Assembly: GCA_050084515.1 (NCBI GenBank)
Contig: CM114271.1
Location: 8,494,001 to 8,558,000 of the forward strand
Direction: 5' to 3'
DNA length: 64,000 bases
Origin: Blasia pusilla
Taxonomy: Eukaryota; Marchantiophyta; Marchantiopsida; Blasiales
Position 1 is the first letter of the stretch. Each line of letters starts with the position of its first letter. Positions 1-10,261 of the stretch are shown here, in pieces. The notes below the pieces were generated by a model that saw only the letters and a list, made by a program, of their open reading frames with translations, searched no databases and was not told the origin of the DNA. The position numbers and the translations under genes were made by a program.

Positions 1-13
1 CTTTAACACTTAC

Positions 14-601
14 GCAACTCGTCGGACTCCGACGAGTTGCTCGATTGATGAATGGGTTAGGTTTTTTTTTGCTGAAAGCAACTCGTCGGAGTCCGACGGG
101 TTGCTCGACTCGACGCTTTTTCGGATGTTTTTTTAAGAATGTAACTCGTCGGACTCCGACGAGTTGTTCGATTGACCACAGATTTAATTAGTTTTTGGCC
201 CAAAGCAAACCGTCGGAGTCCGACGGGTTGCTCGACTCGCCGCCTTGTCAGGATGTTTTTTGAAGAATGCAACTCGTCGGACTTTGACGAGTTGTTCGAC
301 TGACTGCAGATTTAGAATTTTTTTTGCCCAAAGCAACCCGTCGGAGTACGACGGGTTGCTTGCTTCGAAACTTTTTTTGGCCGAAATCAACCCGTCGGAG
401 TCCGACGGGTTGCATTCGGAAGTTGGTTCCCCAAATTTCGCGTCAAATTGCAAGTTTCCATTCAATTGCGCAACCTGTCGGACTCCGATGCGTTGCTATG
501 TTCACGTTAGTATGTTCAGTTGCACAACCCGTCGAAGTCCGACGGGTTGAAACCAGGCATTAGCAAATCTGAACGCAATCCGTCGGACTCCAACGGGTTG
601 C
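14..601. repeat. Palindrome array in gene A intron 2 (MULE-3)
   Basis: Ten dyad-symmetric sites of about 26 bp start near 14, 78, 141, 205, 269, 333, 387, 470, 524 and 575. Each has the arm GCAACCCGTCGG or a variant facing CCGACGGGTTGC around a short centre, mostly GACTC or GAGTC. The first six are 63-64 bp apart. Spacers alternate between two related sequences, so the array also reads as 128-bp tandem dimers. It lies in the intron between the ParB-like exon and exon 3, and overlapping open frames here are repeat translations, not proteins. Confidence 0.9.
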
Positions 602-702
602 ATCATTTAGCTCGTTCCTAGAATCCGACCTTGAGTTGTGACGACTCCGACGGGTTGCACGAACCCATGTAATTTCCTGACGGGTTGAGTTTGGATGTGC
701 AG

Positions 703-2713
703 GATTGTATCGGAGGGGAATGTCATCCACCACTAGATCCATGACTGCGATCGGGTGAGGAAGATGCTTACGACGCACCTGAGAGAGTATAGGGGGTTCT
801 TGGGCGATGCCCTTGTCAATCAGATGCTTGCAAAGGGTGCTCAGATTAAAAAGAAAACTTGGGCAAATAAGTTTATTTCCCAAGATGCAACTGTAACCAT
901 CCTTTGCTGGTTGAAGATACAGGCCGCGAAGAAGAGCGCTGCACTGGAGCTGGAGCGGAGGGAGAAGGTATTTGCGTCTGAGCGCGCGAAATTCATCCAA
1001 GCTGTAGTATCTGCAGCAACAAAATATACGGCGAGCAAGATGCAGCGATACATCAGCATTCTCAACCCCGAACTTGGTCCGGAGTCCTACAAGGAGCTGA
1101 AGGCGATTATCAAGCGCCAGCGGAAAAGGGATGAAGATCCGCATGGTCGGATTGGGGAGAAAGTGTCCTTGGATCGCGTGCATCGGTTTGCGTTGTTCGG
1201 CATAAGCGAAGAGGATCTGACTGATGAAAATCAGTCTCGAGGGCACAAAGGCCCAGAAGAGGGCGGCACACCATCCTCCGGGTGTGTCCAATCCAGTGAT
1301 CTCCCACTGGCTACGCGAATGGTCGTTCTGGGACGCGTTGCGGGTTATCGGGAAGTCCGTGCTGGACGGTCTACAAGCGGAGCTCAGAAGATTAGAGCCC
1401 ATCCCGGATGAAGCAAACCTTGAAAGTTCTGGAGATTTCGAGGTTTGGCTCGACGACATCCGGACAAGCCAACCAAAACCCAGGATTCAAGACAATGTTC
1501 AAGGTTTGCGTCCTCCCTCAGCGAGCTTGACGAAGAAGTAGAGGGGAACAAACGGGATCAAGCAAAGAAGAAGCGAGATCTGAGCAGACGGCCGATGCGT
1601 TCGACTAAAAGCGCCCAACGGATGGTCTTGGTACCTCGTCCGTGTAAGAATGCAGTGCGTGGGGAAAATTACCGGCAGCCTTGAAATTGTGGGCTTCGCC
1701 GCCCAATGCAGAGACATTCTCCATGTACGACATGGAGATGGGGCAGCACATGTCCGATTGATAGATGGAGAATTTCCCCATTTGGCTCGACTTCAACGAC
1801 CCTGAAGACATCACTGATAAGGATTTACGAGTGCTTCATGATGCAGTGGCCTCAGGACAAGACGACATCCCCAATTTCGTGCAGCTTGAAGACTTCTTCG
1901 GAGGAGATGCAGAAGAGCAGGCCCACGAGACAGCTGAGTTGGCTTCCAAGGTCCGCACAACCAAAGACAAATCCACAGCGGGTCTCAAAGGCAACGCGAG
2001 GGGAGGGAAAAATTCAGAGGCCGAGTCTTCCCAAAGAGAGGCTGAAGATTCAAGGCCAGAGGCGGAATCTTCCGGGCAAGCGGGGAGAGAGGGTCGGACC
2101 ACGTCCTCGGCGAAAAAAACCCCACGAGAGTCTGAGGTCAAAGAGACCCTGACAAGCCGTCCGCAGACTCGGGAGAAGCGGAAGCGAGAGGTGCCAGGGT
2201 TGTCCCAAGGAGAATACAGTCCATCATCCTTGGGAAGACACAGACAAACAACGACCCGGACAAGCGTCCTCCTTCAGTTTCTCTCCTTTATTGGATGAGC
2301 TGAAGAGCTTCAGTTCTCAAGCGTCGATACCAGCCATCGATAAATTGACAACGCTGGGACGGAAGCTCCAACGAAACGGGCACGCTGCCTGGACGGTGAA
2401 CGGAGTGGTCAAAGAGGTTGCGGTGGATCTCTTGATCGCTAATCTGCCCTCGGGGTTGCGACTTTGGGGCGAGAATCCGTCGGACGAGGTACCTGAGTGG
2501 AATGTGCCGCTCTCTTATGACCCCATTGCGCTATTGTTCTCCTTTGCAGACGCCTATCTGAGTGAGAGGGGCTGCTTCTTGGTGTTGACTGGAGGGAGCG
2601 AGGACAAGCTCTTCAACCTCCAATGCGTCAAGAGGTCACTAAAGTGGAGGACGGCGCAATCGTGGATCATAAAAAATGAGTACCCACTCCGATCCGCGAC
2701 GAGTCAGATTCGG
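703..2713 (+). pseudogene. Gene A exon 3: middle region and first half of methyltransferase-like domain (MULE-3)
   Basis: A 3' splice site (GTGCAG, ending at 702) opens a long exon that runs, with a few frameshifts, to a 5' splice site CGG|GTAAGG at 2713. The first third is a basic helical stretch (many K/R; GFLGDALVNQM, KKTWANKF, RQRKRDEDPHGR). The middle is acidic and then Lys/Arg/Ser-rich low complexity. The last 120 residues read as the first half of a beta-class DNA methyltransferase: VDLLIANLPSG sits where motif IV (D/N-P-P-Y/W) belongs, followed by a WNVPLSYDPIALLFSF segment and the strand GCFLVLTGG. The aromatic residue of motif IV is replaced by Ser. The same exon occurs in MULE-1 and MULE-2. 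Homology to the methylase family is inferred from motif order only. Confidence 0.7.
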
Positions 2714-2829
2714 GTAAGGCTCAATTCCTGTACTATAATCTCAATTATATTTTAAAGATGCATATAATGAGTGTTCATCTCCGTTGAGTGAGTATAATGA
2801 GTGTCAATCTCCATTTTTTTTGTCCGTGA

Positions 2830-3080
2830 GCAACCCGTCGGAAGGCGACGGGTTGTTGGCTTACAACAGCCCATGCTCGGCTGAGAGCAACCCATCGGTT
2901 TCCGACGGGTTGCATCTTTCCCACATACACAGGGAAAACCGTGGTGTACCTGCAACCCGTCGGAACCTGACGGGTTGCAGTTGCTTTTGGTTTTTCCCTC
3001 TGTTTCCGGAAAGCTGCAACCCGTCGGAAGGCGACGGGTTGGTCCAGGATAAAACAACCCGTCGGACTCTGACATGTTGA
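2830..3080. repeat. Palindrome array in gene A intron 3 (MULE-3)
   Basis: Five sites start near 2830, 2887, 2952, 3016 and 3054, with arms as in intron 2 but different centres (GAAGGC, GTTTCC, GAACCT). They lie within a roughly 446-bp intron (2714-3159) that separates the motif IV-like and motif I-like halves of the methyltransferase-like domain. The first and fourth sites share the centre GGAAGGCGAC, which also occurs in intron 3 of the other copies. Confidence 0.85.
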
Positions 3081-3159
3081 TCCAAAGTTAGTAATTGAAA
3101 ATGTTCTCAAGCCGACTTCTTTAGTTGCTGACATTGTTTCCAACGTGCTTATTTCTGAG

Positions 3160-3659
3160 ATGGACCACTCCTCGTGTCTTTGGCCGTTCGCCCGAGCACA
3201 ATTTCGGTGTTCAAGATCCAGGATCCTGTGGATCCATGCTCGATGGGTACACTTAGATAGTTTGTACAATTCCCCGGAATTTACATGCAAAAACGATACC
3301 CTTCGGGAGGAAGGGAAAAGTCGCCAGCCCTGATGCAAACGCTCATCGAGCTCTGCTCAAGGCCAGGTGACTTGATGTTCGACTTAGTGGGACTTTCAGG
3401 GGCAAGTATCAAAGGCGCCTGGCAGAGTGGCAGGAACATTCTCTGCCTCGAGGGAAGGCAGGAACTGTTTGACCTTTGCAAGGAGGCAAAGGAAGAATAC
3501 GAAAGGCTCGTTGGGGCGTACAACTCTCCACCGAAGCCGAGAGCTCCGGTTCCAGACCCACCCTTGGTAGTGACTCCATTGTCACTTCCAACGATTCCAA
3601 AAATCGGGAGGGCAAGGCCAAAAGTAAATTTGCAAGAGCTCTCGGACGATGACGAGTGA
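3160..3659 (+). pseudogene. Gene A exon 4: second half of methyltransferase-like domain (MULE-3)
   Basis: The exon starts at ATGGACCACTCC after a TTTCTGAG splice acceptor, in phase with exon 3. It encodes a segment ending in EKSPALMQTLIEL, then RPGDLMFDLVGLSG and a GRNILCLEG strand. That is the layout of the C-terminal half of beta-class N4/N6 DNA methyltransferases (KP..L...I, then motif I D-x-F-x-G-x-G, then GR..xE). Motif I reads D-L-V-G-L-S-G, so the Phe is lost but the last two glycine-type positions remain. A Pro-rich linker leads to an acidic tail LQELSDDDE and a stop. The opening part of this copy is frameshifted relative to MULE-2. Confidence 0.72.
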
Positions 3660-3693
3660 GTTCAAAGAACTCAACGACCCAGCTTGACTGCAG

Positions 3694-3745
3694 CGTTTGG
3701 AGTAGGGAGTTTTTTGATGATGAGGCAAAAGATTTCATAGAATAG
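3694..3745 (+). CDS. Possible alternative last exon of gene A, first copy (MULE-3)
   Basis: The stop of exon 4 overlaps a perfect donor (GACGA|GTGAGT). Splicing over only 38 nt to GACTGCAG at 3693 keeps the frame and adds a tail ending DDEAKDFIE. A related tail, DDEAEEIID, is encoded about 530 bp downstream. A 38-nt intron is very short for a plant, so this is an inference from frame and sequence similarity. Confidence 0.4.
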
Positions 3746-3976
3746 ATCAAATATACAGATTCGAGCTTTTTTCGGATGATATAAAGGAGAAGATTTTTTC
3801 GAACGATGGTGGTGCTTATAAAAGTTTGCTGAACATTTTTTGTCTTTTCGAATGTGATCGTCTATGAACTCCGCGGACTTCTATTTTGCAACCCATCGGA
3901 TTTCTCCTGCTTGCAACTTTTCACTTTTTGACCACTGCAACCCGTCGGATTTCTCCTACTTGCAACTTTTCACTTT

Positions 3977-4275
3977 TTGACCACTGCACCTTTTTACCAC
4001 TTCCAGGCAACCTGTCGGATTTCGACAGGTTGCCTGATCGGACTCTTTCTCTGTTGGTCCAACTTAAGAGGCAGTCTGGCGGGATTTTTCCCTTGGCACC
4101 TTCCCCTCGACCGTTATGGTGTACCTAGGGGGGGGCCAAGGCTCTCGAATTCACCAACATTTTCGATCCCCGTCTACAATCGGCCAGAGGAGCCACTTGT
4201 ATCCCAGGACATTCCTTTGGTACTGTCACCGAGGAGAGTTAGGAGTAAATTTGTAGATGATGAGGCTGAAGAAAT
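3977..4275 (+). pseudogene. Duplicated 3' exon of gene A (MULE-3)
   Basis: A Pro-rich segment (IPVYNRPEEP, IPLVLSPRRVRSKF) ends in DDEAEEIID and a stop. It parallels the Pro-rich linker and acidic tail of exon 4, and the 200 bp after each stop are also alike (AAGATTTTTTC, TAAAAGTTTGCT). The 3' end of gene A therefore looks tandemly duplicated. The same segment recurs in MULE-1 (30720-30950), MULE-2 (43630-43850) and MULE-5 (11930-12110), so the duplication predates the spread of the family. A palindrome with compensated arms (CCTGTCGG, CGACAGG) lies at 4008-4033. Confidence 0.55.
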
Positions 4276-4299
4276 CATAGACTAGGGCAAATGTACATT

Positions 4300-5200
4300 T
4301 CCGAGGTTCCTTCGGAGGTAATAAAGCACAAGATTTTTTCAACCCATAATGGTGTTTGTAAAAGTTTGCTAGAATATTTTTTTGGACTTGTGGATTGTGT
4401 TCTTTTAGCTACTCAGAATTACAATTCTGCAACCCGTATGATTCCGACGGGTTGCAACTTTTTGCTTTTTTGCCCATCGCAACTTTTTAACCATTTCAGG
4501 CAAGTGCCGGTTCGCGGAGTTCATTGCTTGAGTGATCGGACTCTTTCCTTGTGAGACCAACTTCTGACGCATTGTGGCGGGCTTCTTAACTTTTGGCTCG
4601 TTCCGCTACATTCGTAAAACCAGTTGTAGGCTTCTTTTCTTGTCTAAGATGCAGGATTCCTACTACCGTCGGATTGCCATTTCGGATTTCCAACTTTGTT
4701 AGATTGTCGTGGGTGCGGGGTGGAAGAAAATCACTTCTAAAAATCTTTCCTTTCTTATGGTGAGCTTTCTTATGGGTTGGGAGGGGTGCGGCTTCTCGGT
4801 TTCTCGACCTTAGGATCGATGTGTTTTCATTTCACAAAGTTGGTCTTGAGCAGACACCATTCATAACCAACAAAAAGTTGGTTATGGGGCAATTTAGGGA
4901 GGCCATGATGATGAGCAACAATCCTGCAAAAGAGAGGTTGGCATCCGGGTGGTCCTCCAAAAAAATACCAAAGTCTTGCTTTTTGTTGACCGAGACAGGG
5001 AATGTTAAGAAACTTAGGCTCACATTGAGAGTGATGGAAAAATGTTTGTAGTGGTCTTATGATGTCTCCTTTTTTTCCCTTGAGGAAAGAGGAGGTTTTT
5101 TTAGGGCCAAATGTGGACCACTAAATACTCTCTTCTAAAGATTTCCTGAATTTGAAAGCAAACAAAAATTTCAAATATGTCAAAAAGTTTTGAAGAGAGG
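4300..5200. other. Subterminal non-coding region of MULE-3
   Basis: I find no gene here. A degenerate palindrome lies at 4429-4455. The rest matches, in reverse, the subterminal regions at 29820-30480 of MULE-1 and 42680-43400 of MULE-2. It is shared by the copies with indels, as expected of cis-acting or 3'-flanking element sequence. Confidence 0.6.
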
Positions 5201-5271
5201 AGGCGGATTTGGCCCTTTTTTTTTAAGAGAGACTCTCCTCTCTTACTCTCTCATGCCAGAATACCAGCCCC
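5201..5271 (-). repeat. MULE terminal repeat (MULE-3 end)
   Basis: A pyrimidine-rich terminus (AGAGAGACTCTCCTCTCTTACTC with internal CTCTC runs) is capped by CCAGAATACCAGCCCC. It is the reverse complement of the left ends at 29749, 42614, 55494 and 10565. Confidence 0.85.
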
Positions 5272-5597
5272 CGTTGTTCTTGGTACTACTCTTGGTGTTT
5301 TTGCTCCACATAGTTTTGTTGCTATAAGGCTCTTGTTCTCATATCTGCCTTCTTCTTGAAGCAAAGCTTTGCATAGTGATCCTTTATCCCACAGTAATTA
5401 CAAGATCCAGAAACCCTCTGTTGCTGACCTCGACCCCAACGATTTCCACCATCACTACCTTGTGATTGTGTCTGGTACTAGTTTGTAGTTGAGTGAGTGA
5501 CGTTATATTGAGTGCCTCTTCCTCCATATGCTTGATATCCACCATGACCATAGAAGTTTCTGCCATAACCCCTGCCTCAGTTTGATCCATCAATTGA
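5272..5597 (-). mobile_element. Copia gag/zinc-knuckle fragment
   Basis: The minus-strand translation carries a CCHC knuckle (CNYCGIKDHYAKLC) at about 5370-5410 and a Gly/Arg-poor gag tail. It matches the inverse of 7137-7460 in the neighbouring Copia element. This copy keeps the first Cys that the longer element has lost. It is cut at one side by the MULE-3 terminus and at the other by a Gypsy scrap. Confidence 0.75.
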
Positions 5598-5705
5598 GGT
5601 ACGTAAAGCATGCTAACAAGAGCAAGCGCCAAGTGAGATTCCAAGTGGGGGAACAAGTGTGGTTGAGTGTGAAGAATCTCACTCTTTCGACGAAGACCAT
5701 ATATG
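5598..5705 (+). mobile_element. Chromodomain-Gypsy integrase C-terminal scrap
   Basis: About 110 bp translate to LRYVKHANKSKRQVRFQVGE and QVWLSVKNLTL, nearly identical to the integrase C-terminus of G4 at 59770-59870 on the minus strand. It is a rearranged fragment between two Copia pieces. Confidence 0.75.
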
Positions 5706-5713
5706 ATTAATAT

Positions 5714-6023
5714 TGAAGATTCAGTTACAGCCAAGCTCATCATACACATGAACTGCTACATTTGGTACTCACACGAAGTAGGGAAACTTAATCTTGGTTA
5801 GTTATTTATGTGCAATTATCTTAACTAAGGTTAGTTAATCACAGTTAGTCTAACTTCAGACTATGGTTAAGATTAGGGTTAGGTTTTCTTATAGATACCC
5901 TATATAATTGAGAAGGGGACCAGCCTCCACTCATTCTCTCATTGCAAAATTTCATTCTCCATGGTGGTGTGTGAGTGTGAGAGCCGTTTCCCACTAGTTA
6001 TGCTTCTTTAGCAATTTTCTACA
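5714..6023 (+). repeat. Copia 5' LTR
   Basis: A 310-bp repeat runs from TGAAGATT to TTCTACA. It contains a TATATAAT promoter-like box near 5900 and matches the solo LTR at 15767-16075 along its whole length. It is followed directly by a primer-binding site. Confidence 0.9.
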
Positions 6024-6038
6024 TGGTATTAGAGCGAT
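6024..6038 (+). promoter_or_regulatory. Copia primer-binding site
   Basis: TGGTATTAGAGC abuts the LTR. It matches the usual TGGTATCAGAGC of plant Copia elements, complementary to the 3' end of initiator Met-tRNA, with one change. Confidence 0.9.
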
Positions 6039-6610
6039 AGGAGAACATCACTTGAAAATTTTGGTGTTTGAGGAGATAAGAGAGGCAAGAGAAGGAAAAT
6101 TTTCAGTTTGGGAGAAGGAAATTTCTTTCAGAGCTCAGTGGGTGCAGATTTCAGGTGGAGCTTTAACGATGATAAAACTTTGGAGGCTTTTTTGAGGCTT
6201 TCCCGGTCAATTTAGCCATCTGGATCCGCATTAGTTAGAACGATGCCAAAGAGTAGCTCTAGCGGTCTAGTAGAGCTTGTGGAGAGCTTTCTAACGCATC
6301 CAAAATTGCTAGATTATGACATTCTGAGCTACCGCAGTAGCAATTTCAGTGTAGGAAAGTGCAATTAGTGAAAAAAAAAGTTGTGGAATTTGCTTTTTAC
6401 AAGCCAATTTCGATGAGTTCTTTCATATAGTTGATCAATTTTGGAAAATTTCATGTTGATTTCTATTTAGGAGTGGTCTATGCTTCAATTGGAGCAGTGG
6501 GGAGTCTGAAGTTATATTTTTGTGAGTGAAATCGTTCGTCATGGAGTATTCCTCAATAGCAATCACAAGAGAAGCTAGATAAGAAAAATTACAATGTCTC
6601 GAAGTTTCAC

Positions 6611-7250
6611 ATGAAACAATTTCTTATGGGTCAAGAAATATGGGAGCTTCTCACAAGTGATGAGGCCAAGCAAGAAGGTGAGTCAACAGACTTGAATGTT
6701 TACGCTTGGAACAAACGCGCAAGGCAAGTAATCCACTACATTTCAATAATGATCAGTTCGCCAATGATATGTCAAATTCAAGATGTTGATATTTCGAAGG
6801 AGGCTTGGGATGTATTGGAAAAGTTGTTCCAGACATCTACAAAGGCTATAAATTTTTAATTGAAACAACAATGGAATGAAGTGAGGAAAAGATCGTAGAG
6901 CATCAATGATTTGAATATGAGACATATTGTTGATCAATTGAATAGCATTGGAGTGAGAATAGAAGATGATGATCTGATTTTGTTCACTCTTCAAGGCCTT
7001 CCAACGGATTATAACTCCTTCAAAACCTCTTTCTCTCTGAGAGAGAAGTATCAAACCTGTCAAGAGTTTGTCCCATTGTTAATCAGTGAAAAGATGTGCC
7101 TGGTAGGTAGGAGTAGCTCGTCTAGTCTACGAGAGAGTGCATTATTTCCAAGTAATGGATCAAACAAAGGCAGGGGTCGAGGTAGCAGCTTTCTTGATCT
7201 TTGTAGATATCAAACATATGGAGGAAGAGGCACTCTATATAATGTCACTT
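6611..7250 (+). pseudogene. Copia gag (UBN2-like capsid)
   Basis: This encodes a Copia capsid polyprotein start: a helical region with WELLTSDEAK, then AWDVLEKLFQ, a stop near 6859, and a second part with GLPTDYNSF. These are typical landmarks of the UBN2 gag family, which packages element RNA in cytoplasmic particles. Internal stops at 6859 and about 6898 show decay. A knuckle follows in another frame at 7340-7390 as YNYCGIKGHYAKFC, with its first Cys replaced by Tyr. Confidence 0.8.
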
Positions 7251-7329
7251 AATCAACTACGAATCGATACCAGACACAATCACAAGGTGGTGATGGTGGA
7301 AACCATAAGGATCGAGGTCAGCAACAGAG

Positions 7330-7884
7330 GGTCTATGAATCTTACAATTATTGTGGGATAAAGGGTCACTATGCAAAGTTTTGCTTCAAGAAGAAGGCAG
7401 ATATGAGAACTAGAGCCTTACAGCAACAAACTATGTGGAGCAACTACACCAAGGGCAATACCAAGAACAACAACATTCACAAACTGAGCACCTCTTGGTC
7501 ATTACTCATCATATGGGAGCAATGGTCAAGAAAGACTCAACAGTAGATTGGTAAATTGACTTTGGTGCATCAAATCATATGGCATTGAGATCTAAACGGT
7601 TCAGTAGTATGGATCCGGTGAAAGATCTTGTAATTTTGCTCATAGGAGATGACACTTAGTATCATATGACGCATATTGGTAAAGTTCCAATGGCATCAAA
7701 TGATCTTTGTACTATAGGAAATGTTCTCTATGTTCCTACTATTGCAAGAAACTTGATCTCTGTAGGACAGATAGTAGAACAGGGTTATCAAGTGAAGTTT
7801 AACACAGATGGTTCTTTCATTGGAACAATGGATGACCATACTACGATCGCCAAAGGAACTAGATCTGGCAAAATGTTCAAATAA
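7330..7884 (+). pseudogene. Copia zinc knuckle and aspartic protease region
   Basis: After the knuckle the frame reads WxIDFGASNHM at about 7552-7580, where the protease D-S/T-G-A triad belongs (here D-F-G-A). Next comes the strand FNTDGSFIGTM region with ARNLISVGQ, a signature of Copia proteins between protease and integrase. Stops interrupt the frame (for example near 7556 and 7660). The Ser-to-Phe change and the stops argue against activity. Confidence 0.7.
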
Positions 7885-7893
7885 GATGTTTCT

Positions 7894-8974
7894 ATGCTAG
7901 AGATTCAAACAATAATGTATGGTCAAATTGACCAACAAGTCACACATCTAAATGTGTGGCATAAGAGAATTGGACATATGAATCTTCAAATATTACAGAG
8001 TCTTTCATCATCTAATATACTAATAGGACTTCCTAAACTATCGAGTCCTCCTATGTTAGAGTTATGCCTTGCTTGCCAATTTGGAAAACAAGCTAGATTT
8101 CCATTTCCAAAGCAAGATAGAAGAGCATCCAAGATATTGGAGTTCATTCAGAGTGATGCGTGGACAACATCACAACATAGCCTCAGTGGTTTCCAATACT
8201 TTGTTTCATTTATTGATGACTTTTCTAGGTATATATGGGTATGCTTTCTGAAAGCCAAGTCAGAGGTATTCTCAATTTTCCAAACATTGAGAGTTCTAGT
8301 AGAGAAGCAAAGTGGAGAACACATTCTAAAATTGCATTGTGATGGAGGAGGAGAATATCTTTCAACAGATTTTGATGACGACTTACGTCAGAATGCCATT
8401 ACACTCCACAAAAAAATAGAGTGGTTGAGAGGAAGAATCAACATATTATTGAGGCGGCATGAGCTATGTTGAATGAGAAGAACATGCCTAAGGTGTATTG
8501 GGCAGAGGTTGTAGTATGTGCAGTCTTCTTACAAACCAAACTCTAACATCAAGAGTTCATGATAAGACTCCATTTGAAGTCATCATAAGAAGTAAACCTG
8601 ATTTTTCCTTCTTGAAAGTATTTGGTTGTATTTGTTATGCTCATGTTCTTTCTGAAAGACGTCAGAAATTAAACCCCAGATCTGAAAGATGTATATTCAT
8701 TGGCTACAGTGATGGAACTAAGGGATATAAGTGCTATATTCCATCCTCAAGGCAGCTAATTATTAGTCGTGATGTTATCTTTAATGAGCTAAAGTCATGG
8801 TATGCTCCATCTGAGCCTATTCCACCTCTAAACTCATCTATTGAGGGGAAGAATATGATTGTAAAAAAACAAACATTGCCTACAAATTCCCCAAGTACAA
8901 GTGCAGGATTAGGAGAGGTCCTAGATTCATCAATTAGATCTGTGAGTCCATGGATGGGAAGCGTATGTATTTAG
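7894..8974 (+). pseudogene. Copia GAG-pre-integrase and integrase
   Basis: The HxxxGH-type pre-integrase zinc motif (WHKRIGHMN, later CLACQFGKQ) is followed by the integrase core: an IQSDAWT strand with the first Asp, YFVSFIDDFSRYIW, and LHCDGGGEY with the second Asp. The frame breaks near 8440-8500, then resumes with KTPFEVI, LKVFGCICYAHV and GYSDGTKGYKCY, standard for the Copia integrase C-terminus. No reverse transcriptase follows before the element is cut. It is a defective relic of the enzyme that inserts element cDNA. Confidence 0.87.
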
Positions 8975-9286
8975 TTTGTTGACTCTAGTCAAAGCTCAAG
9001 TAAGGTGTCAGAGGCATCTACCTTTGAACAATAACTTTGTAGATCAAGTAGAGTCAATTGGTCTTTCCTCTTCCCCATTCTCGCAACCCGTATGAATCCG
9101 AGAGGTTGCAACTTGCATAGAATTAGACAAACTGAAAAATCTTTGGAATCAAACTTGTTGAACAAATCCCTTTATCCATCTAGGATATGAAAAAGATTCA
9201 TTATTTCTGCTCAGCTGATTAGAGTTCAAGCTCCTAGTGAACATTCTGGCCCTGCAAAGTACATTCTAACCCCTTCTGTTGCATCC

Positions 9287-9790
9287 TTAGAGTGGTTTGT
9301 TCAAGATAATTTGCACTTCTTTGAGGGAAAAAATTGGTTGGTGGATTCCTACTCCTACTTCCGACTCTCTTAAAAGTACAAGCAATACATAATACATCTG
9401 CTTACAAGGGAAATACCTTTTCCCAATTGTCTCTCTTTGGACAAATTCATTAAAGGAACATGTGGGAAAGCAACACATCTGTACCACACACACCCTTGCC
9501 ACACTTGAATTCAAAATATTGTTCCTAACCCAATACATCCTTCCTATTCCTTTGCCACTATGAAGATCTTTTGTAGCGATGATTTCCATGTTGGTCTCCC
9601 AAGCTGATGCGATTTGCTTTGCTCTCTCCATCGTTTGCCTACACATTATATTTCTCCTCACCCCATTTCTAGACTCAAACAAAAATAGTGGAGTGAGATC
9701 ATCCATCTTCTCTAGATACATGTTGACATCAATTTTGGGTTGGATCCGAAATGCGAAGGTCTTTGTAATGTGAACATGCTCCAAACTCCC
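9287..9790 (-). pseudogene. MULE transposase C-terminal exon with SWIM-like finger (MULE-4)
   Basis: About 165 residues match 40975-41417 of MULE-1 (shared: FLFES.NGV, MEIIATKD, GIGRMYWVR, ESEVGVGIHQP). The expected SWIM zinc finger (CxC...CxH), the usual C-terminal DNA-binding element of MULE transposases, reads CSF...CKQ here. Two of its four ligands are lost, although the frame is open. MULE-1 keeps CSC and CKH but has a 1-nt deletion between them. Confidence 0.8.
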
Positions 9791-10261
9791 TCCGTCTACG
9801 AGTCTAAAACGAGATAATTGTAAGATTGTCCACTTCCTCTTGAGTGCAATTAGTACCTATAGCAACGAGCCAAATCATGGGGATATTCCTTGGACCTCTA
9901 ATGGCAGTCAAATAAGACTTTTAGAAAGCGCATGATTCATTTATGTAGAAGAAGTACTTCAACTGATCTCCGGTTCTGGTAAAAAGATCAAAGGTTTTCA
10001 GCCCCCATAAGCCAAGTAGTGATCGTCAAGTCCTTGTAGAGTTCTTATTCAAGAAAGTGCCACATGCTCTTCTAATACCATCAGATCCTGCCTAGTCCAG
10101 GGATTGCTTCAAGAAATATGCCACCTCTCGAGGTTACAATCAACCTCAATGACCAAAATCCCATATTGTTGAACTTCCCTTGAGACTGTATGTTGGGAAG
10201 TTCCAACAACAGAGGAATTTTGAAATAAAACATTCAATAAGTAGGCAGAAGTTACTTCAAC

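Larger units (their letters stand above)
1..5271 (-). mobile_element. MULE-3, truncated Mutator-like element (inverted copy)
   Basis: This is one end of a large Mutator-like DNA transposon, in opposite orientation to MULE-1 and MULE-2. It holds exons 3 and 4 of gene A on the plus strand, the palindrome arrays of introns 2 and 3, a 3' region and a complete terminus. The terminus ends in CCAGAATACCAGCCCC, the reverse complement of the left ends of MULE-1, MULE-2, MULE-5 and the mini-MULE. The transposase half lies beyond the window start. The element sits against a Copia gag fragment. Its target duplication cannot be tested because the other end is missing. Confidence 0.85.
5714..9060 (+). mobile_element. 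Copia element, 3'-truncated
   Basis: The order is LTR, primer site, gag, zinc knuckle/protease, then integrase. Reverse transcriptase, RNase H and the 3' LTR are missing. Homology stops near 9000-9060, where MULE-4 sequence begins. Stop codons break gag and integrase, so the copy is dead. 6040-6600 is leader sequence with no clear gene. Confidence 0.85.

Noticed and set aside
14-360. Regularly spaced 26-bp repeats resembling a CRISPR array
   Set aside because: The spacers are themselves repeats, the repeats vary and are palindromes, the context is plant transposons, and there are no cas genes.
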